Below are positions 1 through 8,359 of a DNA stretch of 63,502 nt, piece by piece (position 1 is the first letter of the stretch; each line of letters begins with the position of its first letter). Under the pieces are notes generated by a model that was not told where the DNA came from, made no database searches, and saw nothing but the letters and a program-made list of their open reading frames with translations. The position numbers and the translations under genes are program-made. Origin of the DNA: JBEKZD01 sp050013395 (GTDB lineage: Bacteria > Verrucomicrobiota > Verrucomicrobiia > Palsa-1439); the NCBI GenBank assembly GCA_050013395.1, contig JBEKFI010000010.1:1-63502 (forward strand), written 5' to 3'.

Positions 1-2559
1 CGGCGTACCGTCCTCGAACAGCCCGACAGTGATGTAGCCTTCGTGACCGGCGATGTCGAACTTGTGGGTGATTGCCTGGCGCGTGTCGGGCAGGCGATGC
101 CGTGCAGGTGCCGCCGAGCGTTCGCGCTGCTCCTTGATCTCTTTTTCGAGTTCGAGGATGCGAGCTTTTAGCTCTTCGACTTCCTTGGCCGCGGCGGCAG
201 CTTGCGTCGAGCCGTTACTCTTCGAGGTGCTGAGTGGCTGGGAACGCTTCGAACCGTCGCGATAGATCGCCACGGCTTTCAAACCGAGTTTCCAACCCTC
301 GATGTAGCTCTGCATGATGTCCTCGACGGTGGACTCCTGCAGCATGTTCACCGTCTTGGAGATCGCGCCGCTGAGGAACGGCTGGACGGCGGCCATCATC
401 TTCAGGTGCGCCATGTAATGGATGCTGCGTTTGCCTTTGGCGGGCTTGAACGCGCAGTCGAACACGGGCAGATGTTTCTCCTGCAAGTGCGGCGCGCCCT
501 CGATCATATCGTTCTCGTCGATGTACTTCACGATGTCAGCAATCTGCTGCTCGTTGTAGCCTCGACTCGAATCCTTCGAGCCAAGTTTCTGCAGCGCCAT
601 TGGCACGGTGCGGTTGACGATCTTTAGCATGCCGCCGCCCGCGAGCAGCTTGTATTTCACCAGCGCGATGTCGGGTTCGACGCCCGTGGTGTCGCAGTCC
701 ATCATGAAGGCGATCGTGCCCGTCGGGGCAAGCACCGTGACCTGCGAGTTGCGGTAGCCGTAGCGGCGACCGAGTTCGACGGCTTCATCACCGCAGCGTT
801 GCGCCGCGTCACGCAAGTAGGTGGGGCAACTTGCGTGGATGTGCTTCACGGCGTCGCGGTGCATCTCCATGACGCCAAGCATCGGTTCGCGGTTTCGGGC
901 GAAGCCTTCGAATGCGCCAGTGCGCTCGGCCATTCGTGCCGAGTGCTTGTAAGCATGAAGGTGCATGATGGCGGTGATAGCGCCCGCCACACCGCGGCCT
1001 TCGTCGGTGTCGTAAGGCAGACCGACCGCCATGATCAACGAGCCGAGGTTGGCGTAGCCGAGACCCAGCGGGCGAAACAGATGACTGTTCAACGTGATTT
1101 CCTCGGTCGGGTAGCTCGCGTTGTCCACGATAATTTCCTGCGCAGTGATGAAGATTTCCACCGCAGCTTTGAAGCGTTCCACGTCGAACGTGCCGTCGTC
1201 GCGGAGGAATTTCATCAGGTTTAGCGACGCCAGGTTGCAGGAGCTGTTGTCGAGAAACATGTACTCGCTGCACGGATTGCTGGAGTTGATGGGCGCGGAG
1301 TTCTTGCAGGTGTGCCAGCGTTGGATTGTGTCTTCGTACTGGACGCCGGGATCGCCGCAAGTCCATGTGCCCTCCGCGATGCCCAACATCAGCTCGCGCG
1401 CCTTGTAGGTCGGCCCGGGCTTCTTCGGGTCGGTCACCCAATGCGTGTGCCAGTCCCGGTCTTCAAGGACGGCGCGCATGAAGTCGTCGGAAACGCGCAC
1501 GGTGAGGTTCTCGTTCTGGAAACAGACCGAGCCGTAGGCATCGCCGTTGAAGTCGCCGGAGTAGCCCTGCGCGATCAATGCCCACGCCTTCTTCTCCTCG
1601 TTGGGCTTGGCCTCAATGAACTCCTTGATGTCGGGATGCCAGCATTTGAGCGTGTTCATCTTGGCGGCACGCCGCGTCTTGCCGCCCGATTTCACGACGC
1701 TGGCAATCGAATCGTACACTTTCAGGAACGACATCGGGCCGCTGGGCCGTCCGCCACCTGAGAGTTTTTCCCGTTTACTGCGCAGCGTGGACAGGTCGGT
1801 GCCCGTGCCACTGCCGTACTTGAATAGCATCGCCTCGCTGCGGGCCAACTCCATGATGTTTTCCATCGTGTCGCCGACCGACTGGATGAAGCAGGCCGAG
1901 CACTGCGGGTACTCGTACTGAGTGGTGGCCTGTTTCACTTTGCCTTCGGATTTATCGAAGTGGAAGTTGCCCGCGCTGCTGTCTCTGCCGACGCCGTACT
2001 GATGATAAAGGCCGCAATTAAACCATACGGGCGAATTGAACGAGCCATACTGATTGACACAGAGCCAAGTCAGTTCGTCGTAAAACGTCTCCGCATCCTT
2101 GTCGCTTGCGAAATAGCCGTCGGCCTTGCCCCAACTGGCAATCGTACGCGCGACGCGATGAATCAGTTGGCGCGCGCTCTGTTCCCGCTCGGGCGTGCCG
2201 TTCTCGCCGTAAAAGTATTTCGAGACAACCACCTTCGTCGCGAGAATCGACCAGCTTTTCGGGACTTCGACATTCTCCTGCTTGAAAATCACTTTGCCCG
2301 CCTCATCGGTGATTTCGGCGGTGCGATGTTCCCACTCGAGTTGGTCGAACGGTTTCACGTCTGCCCGGCTAAACACGCGTGGTACGCTCAGGCCGCTGCT
2401 CCTTGGCACAGCGGTCTGAACAGCCCGCGAGGACTGGCCGCTGCGCTTCGCGCGTTTGCCCGATTCGTTCACGGTTGGCATACTGACAACAATTTCCTTG
2501 CCTGCCGTCTTGGTCTTTCCAGCGAAATGTTCCCCTATTCCCTGTTTCAAATGGATCAC
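1..2559 (-). CDS. nrdJ: Vitamin B12-dependent (class II) ribonucleotide reductase, 3' end outside window
   Basis: Adenosylcobalamin-dependent reduction of ribonucleotides to deoxyribonucleotides in the cytosol. The minus-strand frame is open from a GTG at 2559 to the left edge (853 codons), so the C-terminus is missing. The translation shows class II landmarks: an early YPQCSACF cysteine segment, NSSNPCSEY with the NPCxE active-site signature, a CNLASLNL segment, and PTGTIA further on. GTG 2559 is chosen because a GGGGGG purine tract lies about 7 bases upstream and the next residues (IHLKQGIGEHFAG) look like a natural N-terminus. No intein is visible in the part seen. The promoter region carries an NrdR-box pair. 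The family identity is very secure; the truncation is only the window boundary. Confidence 0.93.
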   Translation of the reverse strand, partial: MIHLKQGIGEHFAGKTKTAGKEIVVSMPTVNESGKRAKRSGQSSRAVQTAVPRSSGLSVPRVFSRADVKPFDQLEWEHRTAEITDEAGKVIFKQENVEVPKSWSILATKVVVSKYFYGENGTPEREQSARQLIHRVARTIASWGKADGYFASDKDAETFYDELTWLCVNQYGSFNSPVWFNCGLYHQYGVGRDSSAGNFHFDKSEGKVKQATTQYEYPQCSACFIQSVGDTMENIMELARSEAMLFKYGSGTGTDLSTLRSKREKLSGGGRPSGPMSFLKVYDSIASVVKSGGKTRRAAKMNTLKCWHPDIKEFIEAKPNEEKKAWALIAQGYSGDFNGDAYGSVCFQNENLTVRVSDDFMRAVLEDRDWHTHWVTDPKKPGPTYKARELMLGIAEGTWTCGDPGVQYEDTIQRWHTCKNSAPINSSNPCSEYMFLDNSSCNLASLNLMKFLRDDGTFDVERFKAAVEIFITAQEIIVDNASYPTEEITLNSHLFRPLGLGYANLGSLIMAVGLPYDTDEGRGVAGAITAIMHLHAYKHSARMAERTGAFEGFARNREPMLGVMEMHRDAVKHIHASCPTYLRDAAQRCGDEAVELGRRYGYRNSQVTVLAPTGTIAFMMDCDTTGVEPDIALVKYKLLAGGGMLKIVNRTVPMALQKLGSKDSSRGYNEQQIADIVKYIDENDMIEGAPHLQEKHLPVFDCAFKPAKGKRSIHYMAHLKMMAAVQPFLSGAISKTVNMLQESTVEDIMQSYIEGWKLGLKAVAIYRDGSKRSQPLSTSKSNGSTQAAAAAKEVEELKARILELEKEIKEQRERSAAPARHRLPDTRQAITHKFDIAGHEGYITVGLFEDGTP

Positions 2560-2621
2560 TGCTGCCCCCCTTATTCGTGATGCTTTGCGACACTGAGGAT
2601 GGGAAACGACTTGGTTTCGAA

Positions 2622-2669
2622 CCACCTCTTATTGTGATGGGCTGTAGTCTATGACACTACATATTGTGT
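2622..2669 (-). promoter_or_regulatory. Pair of NrdR boxes upstream of nrdJ
   Basis: Read on the minus strand, 2669-2654 is ACACAATATGTAGTGT, a 16-bp near-palindrome matching the NrdR consensus (acaCwAtATnTwGTGT). A weaker copy at 2622-2637 keeps TATTGTG and CCAC. Centre-to-centre distance is 32 bp, about three helical turns, which is the usual layout for paired NrdR boxes. The site sits 60-110 bases before the nrdJ start, as expected for ATP/dATP-sensing repression of ribonucleotide reductase genes. nrdR itself is not in the window. Confidence 0.7.
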
Positions 2670-2687
2670 TTCAAGCAAAAAGTACTC

Positions 2688-4130
2688 TCACCTGCATTTT
2701 TTTACAAATCCACTGCCTTCCGTTTGCCTTTCCGCGAATTTTCGGCGCTCTCGCTGGCGCAGATTCAGGCGGATCGGACAGCCCCTAAACCCCCACGCGG
2801 CCCTGATCTTATCAACCAAGAACCGCTCGTAATGGGGCGTCAGACAATGCGCATCGTTGACGAACAACGTCAGCGTCGGCGGACGTGAAGATTTTTGAAA
2901 CGCGTACAAAACTTTGAACCGCTTTCCGTGAACAAACGGCGGCGGATAGGACTCGAGGGCGTGCGTCAACAGCTTGTTCAACTGGGGCGTGTCGATGTGC
3001 TTTGCCATTTCCTGTTCGATCACCTCGATCTCCCCGAACAAATCATTCACGCCCTTCCCTGTTTTTGCCGATACGAACAGGACCGGCGCCCAATCCAGGA
3101 AGAACAGTTCGCGTCGCAACGCCTCCAAGTACTCCTCCCGAAATGGCTTTTTATTCTTCCGCCCTCTTCCTTCTTCGCTCTTCTCTTTTGTCTCTTCCTC
3201 CACGGCCAGATCCCATTTGTTCACCAAGATCATGCATCCACGAGCCGCTTCGCAAATTTGTCCCGCGATCTTCTTGTCCTGTTTCGTCACGCCATCGACG
3301 GCATCCAACACCAACACAGCCACGTCGCAATCGCGGATGCTGCGTTCCGCTCGCATCAAGCCGAACTGATCGACCGAGGTTTTTATCTTTCGCTTGTGCC
3401 GTAGTCCTGCCGTATCGATGAGCACGTAGGGTTTATCATTGAAAATAAATGGCACGTCGATGGAGTCGCGCGTCGTGCGGGGAATCTCGCTGACGATCGT
3501 GCGCTCGCTCTTCAAAATGGAATTGATCAGCGACGACTTCCCCACGTTCGGCCGCCCAACAATGGCAATCCGACTCGGCCTGCCCGTCTCCTCGGCCGAG
3601 GACGAGGTGAATTGTTCCGTTGCTGCGTCGAGCAGCGCCGGTACGCCCAGGCCATGGATCGCCGCGATGGGAAACAGTTTTTCGAAACCAAGCTCGGTGA
3701 ACTCAGTCACGTTTTCCTCGCGCATCTGATTGTCCACCTTGTTCACAGCGAGAAAAACTCTTTTCCCGCTTGCGCGGAGCTTGCGAGCGGTCTCGATGTC
3801 GAGAGGCGTGACGCCGTCCGTAACGTCCACGACCATCACCAGCGCGCTGGCTATTTCAATCGCGATCTCGGCTTGCCGCCGTGTCGCCGCAGCCAGCGCG
3901 TCAGAAGTCTTTTCCTCGTCCATGAACGCGATGCCACCCGTGTCCACGACCTCGAACGTTCTCTCGCGCCACTTCGCCATCGCGCTGACACGGTCGCGCG
4001 TGACGCCCGCTTCTTCGTGCACGATGGCGATGCGCCGCCCCGCGATCCGGTTGAACAGCGCGCTCTTACCGACGTTGGGGCGGCCAACGATGGCGAGAAC
4101 CGGAATGGAGTGATGGAGTGTTGGAGTCAT
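2688..4130 (-). CDS. der: Ribosome-assembly GTPase Der (EngA)
   Basis: Tandem-GTPase factor for 50S subunit maturation. Two complete G domains are visible: the first starts with a GRPNVGKSALFN P-loop (residues about 15-26) and has DTGG and NKVD motifs; the second has GRPNVGKSSLIN near residue 190, a DTAG motif, and NKWD. A KH-like C-terminal domain follows, ending in a basic tail. Length 480 aa is normal. The start at 4130 lies inside an array of 8-bp repeats, so the first nine residues (MTPTLHHSI) are encoded by repeat units. The true start may be slightly different, but no better one is visible between the repeat and the P-loop. It is followed by nrdJ on the same strand after about 130 bases. 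Confidence 0.96.
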   Translation of the reverse strand: MTPTLHHSIPVLAIVGRPNVGKSALFNRIAGRRIAIVHEEAGVTRDRVSAMAKWRERTFEVVDTGGIAFMDEEKTSDALAAATRRQAEIAIEIASALVMVVDVTDGVTPLDIETARKLRASGKRVFLAVNKVDNQMREENVTEFTELGFEKLFPIAAIHGLGVPALLDAATEQFTSSSAEETGRPSRIAIVGRPNVGKSSLINSILKSERTIVSEIPRTTRDSIDVPFIFNDKPYVLIDTAGLRHKRKIKTSVDQFGLMRAERSIRDCDVAVLVLDAVDGVTKQDKKIAGQICEAARGCMILVNKWDLAVEEETKEKSEEGRGRKNKKPFREEYLEALRRELFFLDWAPVLFVSAKTGKGVNDLFGEIEVIEQEMAKHIDTPQLNKLLTHALESYPPPFVHGKRFKVLYAFQKSSRPPTLTLFVNDAHCLTPHYERFLVDKIRAAWGFRGCPIRLNLRQRERRKFAERQTEGSGFVKKCR

Positions 4131-4184
4131 GGAGTAATGGGCTTCTCAACAATACCCTAACACTCCAGCACTCCACTACTCCAA
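4105..4184. repeat. Inverted array of 8-bp repeats at the der start
   Basis: Four octamers on the plus strand (ATGGAGTG, ATGGAGTG, TTGGAGTC, ATGGAGTA; 4105-4136) are followed by a spacer of about 24 bases and three octamers in the opposite sense (CACTCCAG, CACTCCAC, TACTCCAA; 4161-4184). The two halves can pair into a long imperfect hairpin. The left half overlaps the beginning of der. The same design (short tandem units, spacer, inverted units) recurs at 52497-52550 and 60288-60386 with different units. Confidence 0.8.
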
Positions 4185-4189
4185 TCTGC

Positions 4190-4273
4190 TTACAGATGTA
4201 CCCACTCTCGCCGTGCTGCGCTCGCCGTCAGCAAGACAATGAGACACCCCAGCCACCGTGTGTATCTTTTCAT
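4190..4273 (-). CDS. Possible 27-residue membrane peptide
   Basis: A short ORF starts with ATG at 4273 and ends with TAA at 4190. The peptide begins MKRYTRWLGCLIVLLTASAA and ends in a basic/aromatic tail (RREWVHL): positive N-terminus, one hydrophobic segment long enough for a signal or single-pass membrane helix, and no further domain. A very good ribosome site, GGGGAGGA, stands about 5 bases before the ATG. It lies just upstream of the octamer array and der on the same strand. No family is recognised. It could be a genuine small membrane protein, a leader peptide, or the remnant 5' end of a deleted secreted-protein gene. Confidence 0.4.
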   Translation of the reverse strand: MKRYTRWLGCLIVLLTASAARREWVHL

Positions 4274-4382
4274 GTAGTCCTCCCCTCTTTGTGGAAACTG
4301 TGGGCGCGATTCTGGACGCCCGCTGGTCAAACTCAAGTTGATTGTGCTCGCCTCGAATCCGCTTCGCGGCTAGCCTCGCCGC

Positions 4383-5651
4383 GTGAATGCGCGGGAGACA
4401 GCGTTTGACTTGCTCATCCGCTGGCGGCGGTCGCGCTTGCTTGCCGACGAGTTGCTGAATGATCGGTTGGAGCACGCCACAATTTCGGCCGCCGACCGCG
4501 CGCTGAGCACGGAATTGTTTTACGGTTGTCTCCGTAACAAATTGGCGCTGGAATATTTGCTTTCGCAAGTCGCCGCCAAAAAACCTCGCTCCGCCGTTGC
4601 TGCGATCCTCATGCTCGGCCTGTATCAAATCTTCTTCCTGGAAAGAATTCCCGCCCACGCCGCCGTCCACGAAACGGTAGAACTGGCCAAATCCCGCCAC
4701 GGCGGGACCAGCGCCGCCGAAGTAGGATTCGTCAACGCCGCCCTGCGACGCGCGCTGAACGAGCGCGAGACGCTCGCCGCAAAATTGGGCGCGACGCGTG
4801 ACTGCGAGCCGTGGGTGTATTATTCGCATCCGCGCTGGTTGTTTGAGCGCTGGCAATCTCGATGGGGCAAGAAGGAGTCACTGGCGCTCTGCGAGTGGAA
4901 CAACACGCCTCCTTCCATCCACATAAGGATCAACGCACTGAAAATCGCAGGCAAACCGGCCGACCTCGACGCTGAACCCACCGTATTCCATCCACTTGCC
5001 TGGAAGATCACCAGTTCCGCAAAAATCTTTCAGACAAGCTCATGGGTCAACGGCGAGTTCTACGTCCAAGACCCATCCACGCTTTTGGCCGTCGATGTTC
5101 TCGACCCGCAACCGGGCGAATCGGTGCTGGACATGTGCGCCGCGCCGGGCGGAAAGACGACCTACATCGCCCAGAGAATGCAGAACCGCGGTCAAATCAT
5201 CGCCGCCGACTCCTCGAGTTCTCGTCTTGGCCTTGTCGGGGAGAACTGCAGGCGACTAGGCGTCAACATTGTGGCAACCATCGCCTGCGATGGCACTCGT
5301 TTGGATCGTTGCTTGCGAAGGACGGATTTTGACCGTGTGCTGGTGGACGCGCCGTGTTCGAACACCGGCGTGCTGCGACGGCGGGCGGACCTGCGCTGGC
5401 GAATTGAAGAGAAGGAAATCATCCGATTGGCCGTTCTCCAGCTCAAACTCCTGAACGTGGCGGCGCGATTCACAAAATCGGGTGGCGTGCTCGTTTACAG
5501 CACTTGCAGTCTCGAACTGGAAGAAAACGAACGCGTCGTCGAGCGGTTCCGCGAAACGCATCCGCAGTTCACGCTCGAAACGACGCGTTCGACTTTTCCG
5601 CCGCGCGACGGTGTGGACGGTGCTTTCGTCGCGCGGTTCAGTCGTAAGTAA
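4383..5651 (+). CDS. rsmB: 16S rRNA m5C967 methyltransferase RsmB
   Basis: SAM-dependent formation of 5-methylcytosine at position 967 (E. coli numbering) of 16S rRNA. The 422-residue protein has the N-terminal NusB-like RNA-binding domain (about residues 1-140) and a C-terminal Rossmann methyltransferase domain. Visible motifs are the SAM loop DMCAAPGGKTT, the PCS cysteine motif in VDAPCSNTGVLRRR, and the second catalytic cysteine in YSTCSLE. The start is GTG at 4383 (GTG AAT GCG), giving the usual N-terminus. It stands alone on the plus strand and faces the convergent sigma-factor operon 10 bases after its stop. Confidence 0.93.
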   Translation: MNARETAFDLLIRWRRSRLLADELLNDRLEHATISAADRALSTELFYGCLRNKLALEYLLSQVAAKKPRSAVAAILMLGLYQIFFLERIPAHAAVHETVELAKSRHGGTSAAEVGFVNAALRRALNERETLAAKLGATRDCEPWVYYSHPRWLFERWQSRWGKKESLALCEWNNTPPSIHIRINALKIAGKPADLDAEPTVFHPLAWKITSSAKIFQTSSWVNGEFYVQDPSTLLAVDVLDPQPGESVLDMCAAPGGKTTYIAQRMQNRGQIIAADSSSSRLGLVGENCRRLGVNIVATIACDGTRLDRCLRRTDFDRVLVDAPCSNTGVLRRRADLRWRIEEKEIIRLAVLQLKLLNVAARFTKSGGVLVYSTCSLELEENERVVERFRETHPQFTLETTRSTFPPRDGVDGAFVARFSRK

Positions 5652-5660
5652 CGGTTCCCG

Positions 5661-6185
5661 TCAGTTGCCGCCACCCGGAGGAGGCGGAGGAGGACCGCCG
5701 GGGCCACCACGACGCCCGCCGCCACGGCGATTCGCCATTTGCTGCAACGCGTCGTCGAGCTTCTTCTTCTGCTCATCGGTCAGGCTCTTGCGGAACTCGT
5801 CCTGGTACTTCTTTTGCAAGTCCTGCTGGGGTTGCATGAGTTCCTGAAGTTTCCCGCGGAGCTCCCCTACTTTGGCCTGATCGCCGGCATCGCGAGCGGC
5901 TGTCATGTCCGCACGCACTTTGGCGATATCGTTGGTGGCGGCCTTCTGCTTTTCAAGCAGTTGGTCACGTTCCTTGATGAACTTCGCGTCCAAGTCCTTC
6001 AACTTGGCTTGCTGATCGGCCGTCAGCGACAATTGATCCACTACCGACTGAGGCAAAACAGAGCCTATATTCTGCATGAATCCGCCTCTTCCGCCTCGCC
6101 GTGGAGCCGGGGGCTGGTCCTGGGCGCGGACACCGGATGCTGTGAGCAACGCCATCACAGCCACGATCGTTAACCACTGTCTCAT
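5661..6185 (-). CDS. Periplasmic LTxxQ (Spy/CpxP-like) helical protein
   Basis: A 174-residue secreted protein. Residues 1-21 form a clear signal peptide (MRQWLTIVAVMALLTASGVRA, cut before QDQ). The mature part is helical, with two LTxxQ-type motifs, LTADQQAKL and LTDEQKKKL, characteristic of Spy/CpxP periplasmic chaperone-like proteins, and ends in a Gly/Pro-rich tail. ATG 6185 is chosen because AAGGAG lies 7 bases upstream and the signal peptide begins exactly there; an upstream extension of the frame is not protein-like. It is the last gene of the run sigma factor, anti-sigma, DUF3106-like, this gene, suggesting an envelope-stress output. The role is inferred from family and context. Confidence 0.8.
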   Translation of the reverse strand: MRQWLTIVAVMALLTASGVRAQDQPPAPRRGGRGGFMQNIGSVLPQSVVDQLSLTADQQAKLKDLDAKFIKERDQLLEKQKAATNDIAKVRADMTAARDAGDQAKVGELRGKLQELMQPQQDLQKKYQDEFRKSLTDEQKKKLDDALQQMANRRGGGRRGGPGGPPPPPPGGGN

Positions 6186-6258
6186 CTGGTTCTCCTTTTG
6201 TTGGTTGGTTTTGGTTGGTGCTTCTATTTCATCGCGCTTTCGATGCGGATGAAAATGG

Positions 6259-6765
6259 TCAGTCTCCCTCTTGCGTGGGTGGCGGAGGACGCGGGTCCGG
6301 CGGCGCGCCACCTCGGAAAGGGAATGGCGGAACCTCCTCGCCGGGGTGTTCCTTGCGCCATTTCTCTTCAAACTCTTTACGGCGCTTGCGAAATTCTTCC
6401 CGGGCACGCTGCCGTTCCTCGGTGGTCATTTCCTGCCACCGCTGATAATTCTGTCGAAGCTTCTCGCGTTCCTGCGGCGACATCTTCAGGACACGGTCGA
6501 TCCGTTCATTGATAGATTTGCGTTCGTCAGGCGGCAGCTCGCGCAACCCCCGGTGGAGGCGCATCACGCGCATCTTTTCCTCAAGCGGCATCGAAGTCCA
6601 AGCGTTGTTCAGCCGTTCCTCCAGCGCCGCGCGGTCCTGGTCACTTTGCGGGACGCCTCCGCGGTTCGAACCGCGACGAGTTGGCTGCTCATCCGCGCGA
6701 GCGGCAATTCCCAAGCCGATCACCGCTGCCGCGCAACTCAGCGCAAGGAAAACGTGGCGTTTCAT
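6259..6765 (-). CDS. Secreted DUF3106-like helical protein
   Basis: A 168-residue protein with an N-terminal signal peptide (MKRHVFLALSCAAAVIGLGIAARA) followed by a charged helical region rich in SPQEREKLRQ- and TTEERQRARE-type repeats, ending in a Pro-rich tail. Helical segments with EER-P-Q patterns are typical of DUF3106 proteins, which are often encoded beside RpoE-type sigma factors and their zinc-finger anti-sigma factors. Its ATG overlaps the stop of the anti-sigma gene by four bases (ATGA), indicating translational coupling. Biochemical function is unknown; a periplasmic sensor or accessory role in the sigma/anti-sigma circuit is an inference. Confidence 0.75.
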   Translation of the reverse strand: MKRHVFLALSCAAAVIGLGIAARADEQPTRRGSNRGGVPQSDQDRAALEERLNNAWTSMPLEEKMRVMRLHRGLRELPPDERKSINERIDRVLKMSPQEREKLRQNYQRWQEMTTEERQRAREEFRKRRKEFEEKWRKEHPGEEVPPFPFRGGAPPDPRPPPPTQEGD

Positions 6766-7205
6766 AGTTCGTTGTCTCCGTTCAGTTGATCCAGCGAGGC
6801 GATGACTTCAAAATCCTCGCCAAAAAAATCTACTTCGTGAACCGCCACATAAATCTGCGCCTGCTTGTTCCCCTGGTAATGCCGCCAGCCAACCCGGCCG
6901 CCAAGTCCGATGGCGATGACGACCGTGGTCAGCATCGCCCATCGGAACACCGGCAGCCGCCACCGTGCGGGAGCAACGACTGTTTCCGGCTCGTCGAGCC
7001 GCCGCAGCGTGCGCTCGACGAAACCAAAGGATGGTTCAATGGCTTCGTGCCGCAGCAGCGTTTGCCAGGCGGCGGCGTGCGCTTGCCATTCGCGTCGACA
7101 CTCGGCGCAGGCGGCAATGTGAGCGTCGAACTCCTGCTGCCGCACCGCATCGAGCCGACCGTCAAGTCGCTCGTCAAAGCTCGCTTGGATCTTTCTGCAG
7201 CTCAT
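6762..7205 (-). CDS. Membrane anti-sigma factor with zinc-finger domain
   Basis: A 147-residue single-pass protein. The cytoplasmic N-terminus has the zf-HC2 signature H-x3-C-x2-C (HIAACAECRREW) that binds ECF sigma factors. A helical linker follows, then one transmembrane segment (about residues 85-105, AMLTTVVIAIGLGG) and a short periplasmic tail. ATG 7205 is preferred to an upstream GTG at 7217 because GTGAGG stands 6 bases before it. The gene follows the sigma gene by about 50 bases and overlaps the next gene by four. It should hold the sigma factor inactive at the membrane until an envelope signal arrives. Confidence 0.85.
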   Translation of the reverse strand: MSCRKIQASFDERLDGRLDAVRQQEFDAHIAACAECRREWQAHAAAWQTLLRHEAIEPSFGFVERTLRRLDEPETVVAPARWRLPVFRWAMLTTVVIAIGLGGRVGWRHYQGNKQAQIYVAVHEVDFFGEDFEVIASLDQLNGDNEL

Positions 7206-7253
7206 CGTAAGCCTCACTGTTAATGAACACCGTTGCTGAGAAAATGTTGCGTA

Positions 7254-7835
7254 TCAATAATACCCCCTCAACTCGTCCTTCAATGTCAGGCGCGCCCGGT
7301 GCAGCAGCGATTTGACCGCGGAGACCGAACACTGAAGCACCCGGGCAATTCCCTCGTACGACAGCCCCTCGTATCGGCACAGAATCACGGCGGTGCGCTG
7401 TTGATCGGGCAGGCGACCAACCGCTTCCTTGACTCTTTCCTGCAGCTCGCGGTGCGCCGCCTCGTGCGCGGGATCGGCGGCGCTGGAATCGGCCACTTGC
7501 ACGTTCGCCTCTGCGGGATTCTCCGGTTGCGCCAGCGCTTCCAGCGACTCGGTCGCATGACGAGCGCGACGGCGGTGCTCATTTAGCACCGCGTTGTGAA
7601 CGATCGTGAACAGCCACGTCGTGAATTTCGCCGTCGGCTTGTAGCGCGGAGCGGAGCGATAGACCTGCACGAACACGCGTTGCGCCAGGTCTTCCGCCTC
7701 CCACGCGTCGCCGATGCTGCGGTAGATGACGTTGATCACGGCCCGCTGGTGGCGCTCGACCAATTCCCGAAATGCCTCTTCGTCGCCGTCTCTGATGCGC
7801 TGCATCAGCGCGACGTCCGATTCATTGGAAGCCAT
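7254..7835 (-). CDS. ECF-type RNA polymerase sigma factor
   Basis: A 193-residue sigma-70 family protein with only regions 2 and 4. Region 2 (about residues 20-90) contains the DAEDLAQ-like core-binding motif as AWEAEDLAQRVFVQVY and a -10 recognition helix ending in TWLFTIVHNAVLNEHRRR. Region 4 (about residues 135-190) has LPDQQRTAVILCRYEGLSY and the HTH SVSAVKSLLHRAR. ATG 7835 is used; GTG 7838 directly before it is possible, and longer in-frame extensions run into repeat DNA. It heads a four-gene operon with its anti-sigma factor. The acidic linker between the regions (residues 100-130) is rich in Ala/Glu. Confidence 0.92.
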   Translation of the reverse strand: MASNESDVALMQRIRDGDEEAFRELVERHQRAVINVIYRSIGDAWEAEDLAQRVFVQVYRSAPRYKPTAKFTTWLFTIVHNAVLNEHRRRARHATESLEALAQPENPAEANVQVADSSAADPAHEAAHRELQERVKEAVGRLPDQQRTAVILCRYEGLSYEGIARVLQCSVSAVKSLLHRARLTLKDELRGYY

Positions 7836-7918
7836 CACCTGCCAGCGTACCGCAAGCCATGCGGCACTGCAACGGCAGCGAAGTTGCGCGGGGCGCATCT
7901 GGGCGCTCCCACCGAATT

Positions 7919-7992
7919 GTAGCCCCGAAAGCCTTCGGGGCAAGTCGTACCTCATCAGCCACCGCGAAAGCCGCGAGCAGGCTCGCGGCTAC
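7919..7992. repeat. GTAG...CTAC paired-hairpin element (REPIN-like), 74 bp
   Basis: Starts with GTAG and ends with CTAC. The left hairpin is CCCCGAAAGCCTTCGGGG, the right hairpin CCGCGAGCAGGCTCGCGG, and the linker contains AAGTCGTACCTCATC. The reverse complement of 33312-33385 aligns to it over all 74 bases without gaps, with an almost identical linker, but its left stem is a different sequence that still pairs perfectly. GTAG next to a hairpin is the hallmark of REP sequences mobilised by RAYT (TnpA-REP) enzymes. Confidence 0.85.
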
Positions 7993-8051
7993 AATTACGC
8001 TGACCGGACACTTGCCCGATGCGGCGGCGAAGTATAAAATCATCTCCCGTT

Positions 8052-8357
8052 ATGTTGATCGTCCACGTCCACGTTCATGTGAAACCGGAGTGCGTAGAGG
8101 CGTTTCGGCAGGCGACCGTCGAGAACGCGCGCCAAAGCGTGAAGGAACCCGGCATCGCCCGCTTTGATGTCGTCCAGCAGACCGACGACCCGACGCGATT
8201 CGTGTTGGTCGAGGTCTATCGCACCGCCGACGCGCCCGCCAAACACAAGGAAACTGCTCACTACGCGAAATGGCGCGACACCGTTGCCGATATGATGGCT
8301 GAGCCGCGCACCAGCGTGAAGTACGCGAATGTGTTCCCCAATGATGCAGGCTGGTAA
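8052..8357 (+). CDS. Antibiotic-biosynthesis-monooxygenase-fold (ABM) protein
   Basis: A 101-residue protein with the short ferredoxin-like ABM fold seen in LsrG/YgiN relatives. It starts MLIVHVHVHVKPECVEAF, has EPGIARFDVVQ in the middle and the diagnostic VEVYRTADAPAKHKET segment, where the His after the conserved Tyr belongs to the family active-site region. No start nearer than ATG 8052 looks protein-like. There is no clear ribosome site; a TATAAA box at 8033-8038 is close enough to the ATG that the message may be leaderless or nearly so. Three stop codons follow in frame (TAA TAG TAG), the third from the repeat that fills the gap to the next gene. The substrate is unknown. Confidence 0.85.
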   Translation: MLIVHVHVHVKPECVEAFRQATVENARQSVKEPGIARFDVVQQTDDPTRFVLVEVYRTADAPAKHKETAHYAKWRDTVADMMAEPRTSVKYANVFPNDAGW

Positions 8358-8359
8358 TA

